Positions 28,730-34,836 of a stretch of 64,000 nt of DNA are shown here, in pieces. The notes below the pieces were generated by a model. That model did no database searches and was not told the origin of the DNA. It was given only the letters and a program-made list of their open reading frames with translations. The position numbers and the translations under genes are program-made. The DNA is taken from contig CP064980.1 in the NCBI GenBank assembly GCA_016699535.1, forward strand, positions 1,930,001-1,994,000, in the 5' to 3' direction. Position 1 is the first letter of the stretch; each line of letters opens with the position of its first letter. Source of the DNA: Myxococcales bacterium (GTDB lineage: Bacteria > Myxococcota_A > Polyangia > Polyangiales > GCA-016699535).

Positions 28730-30046
28730 CTATATACTCGCCACTGCAGTCACGTAATCCGGTTGGTGTTGATAATGCTCGGTCATCAGCGTTTCAGCAT
28801 GTTCGGGCGCCGGCATGGGCAGCGATTTCACAAGCCGAAGACGTTCCCGCGGAAACGTCGGTGCTCCTAACAGCGCCGTGCCGTCTGGCGTATGAAAACT
28901 CCAACTGTTTTGCTGTTTGCTCAACGTAAACCCATCTTCATGCACCGCGCGATGATGCTTTGTGCATAGCAATATCAGGTTATCAAGCTTGGTCTCTCCA
29001 CCATGTGCCCAGTGCTTAACGTGATGCGCATGCAAGAACTTTGTATGCGTGCAGCCTGGAAACTTGCAACCTTGGTCGCGCAATCTTAGGGCCCTCGAGA
29101 TAGCCGGCGGAATCGTGCGCGCCTTGCGACCAATATCGAGCACATTTCCGTGTTTATCTTCTTTCACTGCTACAAGCGAGCTATCGCAACACAAACGCCG
29201 GAATGTTTCTGGCGCAAGCCGTGAGCCGTCTTCAAGCCGCGCGCTCCAGCCGTCTTCTTCTGAAAGCACATCTTTTTTCAGATGCACATAAAGCTGCGTT
29301 TGCTCTGCCGAAGGCCGTGAAGCCGTGCCATGGGCCAGAAAACTCTCAGCCATCATCAAGAGCGCATCGCTCTGGTCCGTCGCCGAAGCCGGGGAGGGCG
29401 CTGCTTCAGGCTCGGGCGTTTCCGCGGAGATTTTTCCCGAGCGCTTCTCAGAAGTTTCCGCAGAAACGTCGCTTTCGGTTTCCCGCGCCTCGCTTTGCGC
29501 TGCCTGCAAAGCTTTCAGTACCACCAGCGCCTCTTCTTTGGGAAGCTGCACTTCAAAACGCACCATGCCTTCGTCGGTCTCCCAATGCCGCAGGTAGCGC
29601 TCCATCTTGCCTTGCTCTGTGGCCTCTTCAAGGTTTTGCAATTTGCGATACTGCCGGCAAATCTTCTCAAGCTGCGATGCGCTGCTATCAAGTGCAAGCG
29701 CCACCAGCCGCGCTTCGTTCGCAGGAGTTGCAATGCGCGTGATCGCTCTAACCTTAGAGTAACTCAGTTTCCCCTCACGCATCTGCGCATCCACCGTTGG
29801 AAGTTCCGCCAGCGCATGCGCCACTCTCACGTGCTCACGTGCCGCGCCCAAGCTCATCCCCACACGCCAAGAAAGCCAATGCGCGCAACTAAGCGCTCCC
29901 TGTTTGCGCGGCCCACCGCCTTCATCAAAGGCCCGAATCAGCAAGAGCAGCCGATGCGTCGCCAGCGAAATCTGAGCCGCCAAAAGCCCAATCTCCTCGC
30001 CAATTTGATCAATATCTTCAACCCTTTTCACCGCTATACTGTGCAT
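28730..30046 (-). CDS. DUF222 / 13E12-repeat protein with C-terminal HNH endonuclease domain
   Basis: About 438 residues from the ATG at 30046. The N-terminal helical DUF222 domain reads LLAAQISLATHRLLLLIRAFDE, CAHWLSWRVGMSLGAAREHV and KLSYSKVRAITRI. A Glu/Ala/Pro-rich linker covers about residues 200-245. The C-terminal HNH nuclease has CKFPGCTHTKFLHAHHVKHWAHGGETKLDNLILLC and the final HHRAVHEDG. Such genes are frequent in actinobacteria and myxobacteria in multiple copies and are linked with mobile DNA or homing. A longer upstream start is possible, but the ATG at 30046 lies inside an operator-like inverted repeat, which suggests transcription begins close by. Confidence 0.9.
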   Translation of the reverse strand: MHSIAVKRVEDIDQIGEEIGLLAAQISLATHRLLLLIRAFDEGGGPRKQGALSCAHWLSWRVGMSLGAAREHVRVAHALAELPTVDAQMREGKLSYSKVRAITRIATPANEARLVALALDSSASQLEKICRQYRKLQNLEEATEQGKMERYLRHWETDEGMVRFEVQLPKEEALVVLKALQAAQSEARETESDVSAETSEKRSGKISAETPEPEAAPSPASATDQSDALLMMAESFLAHGTASRPSAEQTQLYVHLKKDVLSEEDGWSARLEDGSRLAPETFRRLCCDSSLVAVKEDKHGNVLDIGRKARTIPPAISRALRLRDQGCKFPGCTHTKFLHAHHVKHWAHGGETKLDNLILLCTKHHRAVHEDGFTLSKQQNSWSFHTPDGTALLGAPTFPRERLRLVKSLPMPAPEHAETLMTEHYQHQPDYVTAVASI

Positions 30047-30058
30047 GCGCTCAGTATA
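30035..30058. promoter_or_regulatory. Operator-like inverted repeat over the HNH gene start
   Basis: TATACTG (30035-30041) and CAGTATA (30052-30058) form a perfect 7-bp inverted repeat with ten bases between, overlapping the likely start codon of the DUF222-HNH gene. The size fits a dimeric repressor site, perhaps autoregulatory. No binding protein is identified. Confidence 0.45.
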
Positions 30059-30247
30059 CCCAAACCACCTCCAAAACCAAGCCCAGGCAGGTGTTTTTCT
30101 GGGTTTTTTAATCTGAAAAAAATCCCTTTCCCCACGCAACTACTGCCGTCACTGGCCGATAATCAAAGGGGGTGTGCGGGCTGGTCGGCAGACTTAAAAT
30201 ATGAGCTGGCAGCTTTACACGAAAAGGCGCCGGCACCTGCTTGGGTT

Positions 30248-30994
30248 CTAGTGACCCAGAAGTATTTCCTGATCATCGGGATGACAGAAAATAAACCTTT
30301 GGGCATGTTTGCAGATTCTTGAATTCAAACACCTAATGTACCCTGAATCTACGTTGCGAGATATTTCATTTGCGACGAATAGCAACGACGGAGTGGCGGG
30401 CAACACACCGCACTCGACGATGGCGTCTGAACAGATAAAACGATGGCCCTTAGGTGCTTTCAACACTCCCCACTTAACAACTTTTGAGGAAGCCATACAT
30501 TGGTCAAAATTTAATATCGTGCGCCCTTTGTTGAAGATCCTGCTTGGTATCGCCTTATCACGAGTAAAACCGACTCCTTTCTTTTCAAGAATCTCTTCAG
30601 CTGCACGGGTGAGTTTGTCAGGTACTACTCCGTTGATTGGAATTTCGTGGTTGTCTTCCTGGGAAAAGCGAAGTCGGATTCTCCATATACACGAGTAAGA
30701 ACTTATGATTTCGTGGTCGATTGATTGTTCTTTCAAGGCACGATCCACCTGTTGTTGAAACGTGGTTTCGTGTTTAGTAAAAAACTGTTGCTCAGTCACA
30801 TGATCCCACGACCGCCAGGTGCAGAAAACCTTGTTATCCGATTTTGCTGGAAAGACTTTTTTCGACCCTGTTTGCAATACAGAAACAAGGCCCTTTTCGT
30901 TGGCGAATCTTCGGATATGAGCTGCACTTACTATGTGCTGGTTGCAGGACAGCTGGTGCGGATTGCCTTGCGTGGTACGGTTTCTCTGTTTCAT
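30248..30994 (-). CDS. DUF4238-like protein, second gene of an uncharacterised pair
   Basis: About 248 residues. The N-terminal NQHIVSAAHIRRFANEKGLV matches the start of DUF4238 proteins (HhvPqfyLrrFa), and the C-terminal half has their FICSDAIVECG and LLFVANEI-type segments. DUF4238 has no settled biochemical function. The protein is soluble, with no signal peptide. The ATG at 30994 is preferred; a TTG at 31015 would add seven residues. It lies 49 bases downstream of the 495-residue gene on the same strand, so the two should be one operon in the accessory region. Confidence 0.75.
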   Translation of the reverse strand: MKQRNRTTQGNPHQLSCNQHIVSAAHIRRFANEKGLVSVLQTGSKKVFPAKSDNKVFCTWRSWDHVTEQQFFTKHETTFQQQVDRALKEQSIDHEIISSYSCIWRIRLRFSQEDNHEIPINGVVPDKLTRAAEEILEKKGVGFTRDKAIPSRIFNKGRTILNFDQCMASSKVVKWGVLKAPKGHRFICSDAIVECGVLPATPSLLFVANEISRNVDSGYIRCLNSRICKHAQRFIFCHPDDQEILLGH

Positions 30995-31043
30995 ATGAAA
31001 AAGGTAACAAAACAACCATTTGGATGGGAGATTTGCATGAAAG

Positions 31044-32531
31044 CTACGAGCGGTTTTTTCGGCGCGCGCGTCCGGCTAATTGTTGTTTGCGTTTCTTCTG
31101 TTGTTGTTTTGATAGTTTCTTGTTCATTTTTGTAGTCTTCGGTTCATTGTCTAAAGGAAACTCCCAGCGGGTTGCTTCTTTTTTTATACCTTCCTTGAAG
31201 TATTCGAATTTCGCATAGAGTTTTTGAGCGTTTTCTTGGTCTTTCTTCGTCCACGATCGTGCGTTAAAATAGAGTGTATCTTCCGACATGCCTTCCGCGT
31301 AGGGTTCTGTAGCAATGCCGCAAATATCCAGGGCCGAAGGATTTAGGTGCTTCACTACGAGACACATATGCTCAAGCATTGTACGGCGAGCAGTTCTATA
31401 ATCATCATAGTCAACGGAGGGTGGTTTAGGAAGTACCAGAAAAACCCAGTATGGATCCCCCGACAACCAGGGGAGTACATATTGTTTTCGCATCGAGTTT
31501 GGTGGAGTTGTCGCCACCGCGTTCAATAAAATGTTGCTTAGTTCTCGCCGTCGAAAGCGATTTTCTCTGGCCATCCAGCGTAGAAGTTTTTCCTGCTCTT
31601 CAACGCCTCCTCCAGTTGAGAAGTGTTGAGTGTTGTTCACAATGTGATGTGCGAATTTTTCGATTAGTTTGTCCCAACAATAGCTCGGCTCATCGGCCTT
31701 TTGCTTTGCTGCACACTGCTCACTATCTTTCCAAGAAGACCAAAAGGTTTCGTCAATGTAGACGGCATCGTATTTTTTACCGTCTTCAAACTCAAAGTCG
31801 TACCCGTTTCTGGCATCATTTGTATTTCGGAGGTAACAGCCGAGTAAATCTTCCTCGCCAGTTGCAACGACTTTGTCGTGCGCACAAAAAAACTTTTCTT
31901 TTTTATCAAGGTATGTGCAGAAATCAGAAATAGTATCGACTGTTTCAAGCACTATGTCCAAGGCCACTTCATCAAAAATATGGAAAAAGTTGCCGTGGGA
32001 ATCAAAACTTCCTAATTGGAAAGGGCGATCCAAACATTGCTCAAGAGTTTGATTTGTGACGAACAGGCTTCCTGTACCGCCCCATGTATCAAGACTCGCC
32101 TGAGCAGTTCCACGACAGGTCAGTATTCGGTGAAACCTAGGTTGTTTTGGTAGTTCTACCGGAAATCTTTGATTGCACCTTTTGTCCAAGAATATGCGAT
32201 TCTGGTGTTTTAGTAACCATCTTTCGGCGCCAAGCACCTGTTCTGATGATTTGATTACCGCATCGCGATACCAACGTTTCCACGCTACGCTTAGATCGGA
32301 GTGCTTTCCGAATCTACAGTGCTTGTCGGAGAAAATAAGCACGTCATTCCCAAACACAACTAGCAGATCACATAGCTCTTTTCCTTCTCCCTTGTTTCGT
32401 TGGCCTTGGTCACGAAAAAGGTTTGGATAACTCCAAAGCCTCAAGAACGCCTTGCGGCAAAGTCGTTCCAGGTAAGCCTCGGATTCCGTCACAGGACCAG
32501 ATTTTTTTGCTTTATCGTTCGCGTTGATCAT
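31044..32531 (-). CDS. 495-residue protein with possible PD-(D/E)XK-like N-terminal domain
   Basis: A soluble protein with no signal peptide. The N-terminal 120 residues have an order that recalls a restriction-endonuclease-like core: ESEAYLERLC helix with Glu, then GKELCDLLVV and VLIFSDKH, that is an Asp on one strand and a Lys on the next, although the usual Asp/Glu before the Lys is a Ser-Asp here. The middle is unrecognised, with SLDTWGGTGSLFV and FHIFDEVALDIVLETVDTI. The C-terminus is strongly basic (NKKLSKQQQKKRKQQLAGR), suggesting nucleic-acid or ribosome contact. It precedes the DUF4238-like gene. A role in defence or stress is speculation from its accessory setting. Confidence 0.7.
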   Translation of the reverse strand: MINANDKAKKSGPVTESEAYLERLCRKAFLRLWSYPNLFRDQGQRNKGEGKELCDLLVVFGNDVLIFSDKHCRFGKHSDLSVAWKRWYRDAVIKSSEQVLGAERWLLKHQNRIFLDKRCNQRFPVELPKQPRFHRILTCRGTAQASLDTWGGTGSLFVTNQTLEQCLDRPFQLGSFDSHGNFFHIFDEVALDIVLETVDTISDFCTYLDKKEKFFCAHDKVVATGEEDLLGCYLRNTNDARNGYDFEFEDGKKYDAVYIDETFWSSWKDSEQCAAKQKADEPSYCWDKLIEKFAHHIVNNTQHFSTGGGVEEQEKLLRWMARENRFRRRELSNILLNAVATTPPNSMRKQYVLPWLSGDPYWVFLVLPKPPSVDYDDYRTARRTMLEHMCLVVKHLNPSALDICGIATEPYAEGMSEDTLYFNARSWTKKDQENAQKLYAKFEYFKEGIKKEATRWEFPLDNEPKTTKMNKKLSKQQQKKRKQQLAGRARRKNRS

Positions 32532-32612
32532 TCAAACATTTGTGGACATAAAGGGAAGGTTCTGGCGTCCTCGCATCGAGCTTGTCATTTAATTTTCCCA
32601 AGATGTCACTAC

Positions 32613-32852
32613 TCACTCACAAACCTCTTCTTCATCGCAGGCGCAGCCGGGTGGGGTGTGGCAGGTGTAGGAGCGGGAGATGCAGGTGTTGCCGCAGGCC
32701 TGGCCTTTGCGGCAGACTTTGCAGCATTGGCTGCGCGGTATGCAGGAGAGTGTGCTTGCGCGAAGCTCTGTTGCTTCAGTTCGCGGAGCCGTGTCCACAG
32801 CGGGTTCGAAAAACATACATGAAAGTAGAAATAGCGTTGCCCAATGACCCAT
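32613..32852 (-). CDS. Small secreted Cys-rich protein
   Basis: A 79-residue product with a hydrophobic N-terminus (WATLFLLSCMFF) resembling a signal peptide or lipobox, then a compact Cys cluster: CCKVCRKGQACGNTC, SRSYTCHTPPGCACDE. The K-G-x-A-C-G-x-x-C-I-x-R-x-x-T-C-H arrangement recurs in small bacterial secreted proteins of unknown function. A metal-binding or disulfide-stabilised fold is likely. It stands alone, 81 bases before the 495-residue gene on the same strand. Confidence 0.65.
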   Translation of the reverse strand: MGHWATLFLLSCMFFEPAVDTAPRTEATELRASTLSCIPRSQCCKVCRKGQACGNTCISRSYTCHTPPGCACDEEEVCE

Positions 32853-32930
32853 AGTTTAGTTAACGGCAGCGCTGAAAATAATTTTAGAAGTATTTTAGCT
32901 CACGGTGTTTTTGGTGTGTGAGCGCGGCAC

Positions 32931-33136
32931 AATGTCGTATCCGTGACAGGTGCAGTTGCCGTTACTGTGTCCGCATCTGTTTCCGTTGCCGTGACGGTTT
33001 CTGAAATTGTGACTGTGACAGAATCAGCGTCAGAAACGGAAGCGGAGACAGGCACAGTCATGGGAACGGTTACAGATACAGAACCGGAAGCACTTGGCTG
33101 AATAGGAGGCTGGGGTAGTGCCCTTTCGAAGTCGAA
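32931..33136. repeat. Low-complexity tract of degenerate short repeats
   Basis: Degenerate hexamer-like units built on GTGACNGT/GTTTCCGT and GAAACGGA, followed at about 33125-33145 by a perfect TCGAAG/TCGAAGTCG triplet tract. The minus strand would read alternating Ser/Thr-Val and Asp-Phe residues, like low-complexity tracts seen in myxobacterial genomes. A minus-strand frame (32900-33157) is open but its composition is that of the repeat, so I do not call it a gene. This tract fills the 337-base gap between the Cys-rich gene and the XRE gene. Confidence 0.6.
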
Positions 33137-33189
33137 GTCGAAGTCGGGGGACGCCACCCATTTTGGGAAATAAGGTAACCGTCCCTCGG

Positions 33190-33528
33190 TTACGCGCAGT
33201 GTTCTTCGCTAGCCAATGGCTCAAAATCGAAATGGCGAATGTTTAATGCCTTGGCTACTCTTACACATGTCGCAAGCGTTGGATTATATCCTTCCGCAGT
33301 GAATAGCCTTCGCACAGCTTCTGGTTTCATCCCCACTTTTAGAGCAAGTGCCTGTTTAGTCAAACCCTGTTTCTCCCGAGCTTTATCAAGCATGCGAATT
33401 ACCTCTCGTACACCTTGGTCAATCGCATCGATTTCTTTTCGTTCTTTCTGGTAAGCTTCGGCAAATGCGGGATCTTGCATCTGCTGCTCGAAGTACCGAT
33501 CAAAGCCTGTTTTTTTCCTCTTTGCCAT
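33190..33528 (-). CDS. XRE-family HTH regulator, antitoxin-like, solitary
   Basis: About 112 residues from the ATG at 33528. An N-terminal helix (FDRYFEQQMQDPAFAEAYQKE) of the kind seen in HigA/RelB-partner antitoxins is followed by a Cro/C1-type HTH at about residues 48-100 (KQGLTKQALALKVGMKPEAV, RRLFTAEGYNPTLATCVRVA). Such proteins usually pair with a RelE/HigB toxin, but none is next to it; the Cys-rich gene downstream is not toxin-like. It may be an orphan antitoxin or a simple repressor. Inverted repeats around the start suggest autoregulation. Upstream, 33529-33791 holds only repeats. Confidence 0.85.
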   Translation of the reverse strand: MAKRKKTGFDRYFEQQMQDPAFAEAYQKERKEIDAIDQGVREVIRMLDKAREKQGLTKQALALKVGMKPEAVRRLFTAEGYNPTLATCVRVAKALNIRHFDFEPLASEEHCA

Positions 33529-33536
33529 GCTCTGAT

Positions 33537-33571
33537 CGTAACACAAATGTTACGAATCACAAGAGCGTAAC
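33537..33571. promoter_or_regulatory. CGTAAC/GTTACG operator-like sites upstream of the XRE gene
   Basis: CGTAAC (33537-33542) and GTTACG (33549-33554) form a perfect 6-bp inverted repeat with six bases between, and a third half-site CGTAAC sits at 33566-33571. They begin nine bases before the XRE start, where an autoregulating repressor would bind. Confidence 0.5.
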
Positions 33572-33591
33572 AAAAAGACGAGTAATTTCAG

Positions 33592-33690
33592 ATGTCGGAA
33601 GATTCAGTCTGGGCAGGTTCGCCAAATCAATGGGTCAACTTTCCTCATTACCGTGTAACGGTGTTGGGTCGTGCGTTTGAATGTATGTGA
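33592..33690 (+). other. Mini-ORF composed of two repeat families
   Basis: An ATG at 33592 opens a 32-codon frame containing EDSVWAGSPNQ, which is repeated in frame at 34596-34628, and ending GRAFECM, which is repeated in frame at 37311-37337. Its 5' half belongs to one repeat and its 3' end to another. It may be the remnant of an inserted gene; expression is not supported by a ribosome site. Confidence 0.4.
33598..33630 (+). repeat. 33-bp direct repeat, copy 1
   Basis: Identical to 34596-34628. Both copies can be read in frame as EDSVWAGSPNQ. Confidence 0.9.
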
Positions 33691-33724
33691 TCAGGCGGTT
33701 GTTTGGCCTAAAGCATGTCCCCAG
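33667..33724 (+). repeat. 58-bp direct repeat, copy 1
   Basis: Matches 37311-37368 at 53 of 58 bases. The 3' end contains CCTAAAGCATGTCCCCA, present inverted at 37222-37238. Confidence 0.9.
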
Positions 33725-33761
33725 CTGAACTCGTTATGAAACAGCGGGGCAACTACCGCGT

Positions 33762-33781
33762 GGGTCGCAATTTGACGACCC
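33762..33781 (-). terminator. Hairpin just after the lipoprotein gene
   Basis: GGGTCG and CGACCC pair across an eight-base loop, eleven bases beyond the stop codon of the 33792-34436 gene. There is no T tract on either side, so intrinsic termination is uncertain. Confidence 0.35.
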
Positions 33782-33791
33782 GGCCTTATTC

Positions 33792-34436
33792 CTATTCCGT
33801 GTTCTCGTTAAAGAATGCGAGCTGTTCACGTGCCAAACGCAGGCCGATTGCAATTACGAGTTGCTCACGAGTTAGCTTTTGGCCGACAAAACTTGTGTCG
33901 CAGCTACTCGGATCAAAGTGCTCTTCAAGGGTGTTGTCTAAAGACTGCGTTTTTTCGGTTGACTGCTTGTGCAGGGGAATACCGTTAATATAATAAAGTG
34001 TTTCCCTTGCAATAAGGAAAGTTCCGCGAATCGTTAGCTCGTTTTGGGAAGCACTAAAGTCTGCCTCTATTGGACCAGAGTTCTCGCCCAACGCTTGCCA
34101 GGTGTAGCCGATACCGTCCCCTTCATCTACCCAGACCGCCTCTAACTTCGCTTCTAAGGTCTCAGGATCCAAGCTTCCTTGAACCTCAATGTCCCATTCG
34201 TCGCCATCGTTTGCGATCATGTCAAGTTCGTAATTCCCATCGGAACCCGGTGCTGTATCAAGTAGAACTTCGACCGTGTAGTGGTTGCCTTGCAAATCAA
34301 ACGACGCTTCCTCAAGTGGACAGGTCCTTTGTTGAGCGGCGTTTGTAGATTCAAGTGTGCCGTCGGTACTCTCAAGTGCACAGCTGCCTGATGCCAAGAC
34401 AAACATAGCAATCGCAGCATGGATATAATTCTTCAT
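33792..34436 (-). CDS. Predicted lipoprotein of unknown function
   Basis: About 214 residues from the ATG at 34436, which follows GGGAG by nine bases. AAIAMFVLASGSCALES gives a lipobox with Cys after Ser. The mature protein is acidic and beta-rich (NHYTVEVLLDT, NYELDMIANDGDEWDIEVQGS, FLIARETLYYINGIPLH), with one Cys near each end that may pair, then a helical C-terminus ending FFNENTE. No family recognised. It lies inside the inverted-repeat-bounded segment. Confidence 0.72.
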   Translation of the reverse strand: MKNYIHAAIAMFVLASGSCALESTDGTLESTNAAQQRTCPLEEASFDLQGNHYTVEVLLDTAPGSDGNYELDMIANDGDEWDIEVQGSLDPETLEAKLEAVWVDEGDGIGYTWQALGENSGPIEADFSASQNELTIRGTFLIARETLYYINGIPLHKQSTEKTQSLDNTLEEHFDPSSCDTSFVGQKLTREQLVIAIGLRLAREQLAFFNENTE

Positions 34437-34574
34437 GTCTATGGTCTCCCGTTTTCGATCTTCACGCACAATGTACGCAAAATCTATGCCCGCCTCGATC
34501 GGAAATTAAACTAACAAATTCAGTAGTACCCGTGGCTACAGTAGTTGCCATGGGTGCTTTAGGCCTAACCTTAA

Positions 34575-34835
34575 AGGTTCCAGGCCGTTTGCTTTGAAGA
34601 TTCAGTCTGGGCAGGTTCGCCAAATCAAAAGGATCCCCATGCGCCCGCGGCGTGGGGCGACGTTCTTTTAGGTTTGAGTGCCACGCACGCGCAGGATGGC
34701 ACGCCGCGCGCCAACGATCCCTTTGGGTGGACAATAGTTCCCAGTGAAGATGCACCTTCATGGTGCATGGCCGAAAACCATTGTGGTTTTTACGGTGAAG
34801 TAATGGCATGCCAATTGCAGCTTACAATCGATTAA
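34575..34835 (+). pseudogene. Orphan coding-like fragment lacking a start codon
   Basis: An open frame of about 86 codons with protein-like composition, including CFEDSVWAGSPNQ, WGDVLLGLSATHAQDGTP, DPFGWTIVPSEDAPSWCM and a C-terminal CGFYGEVMACQLQLTID, ending at TAA 34833-34835, one base before the next gene's ATG. No plausible start lies upstream in this frame. The preceding bases in another frame read a hydrophobic VVPVATVVAMGALGLTL segment, so one indel near 34575-34585 could join them into a longer gene. A GC-rich hairpin occupies 34562-34586. It may be a truncated gene or another frameshifted one. The rest of the gap 34437-34574 shows nothing else. Confidence 0.5.
34596..34628 (+). repeat. 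33-bp direct repeat, copy 2
   Basis: Identical to 33598-33630 and part of the orphan coding fragment. Confidence 0.9.
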
Positions 34836-34836
34836 G

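Noticed and set aside
29330..30322. Long plus-strand open frame opposite the DUF222-HNH gene
   Set aside because: It is antisense to a clear HNH gene, is very rich in Arg/Pro/Ser, and has no recognisable domain.
32900..33157. Minus-strand open frame rich in Ser/Thr-Val and Asp-Phe
   Set aside because: Its composition is that of the low-complexity repeat; no signal peptide, ribosome site or domain supports a gene.
34462..34809. Minus-strand frame in the gap before the 781-residue gene
   Set aside because: Composition is not protein-like and it lies opposite a better plus-strand coding fragment.
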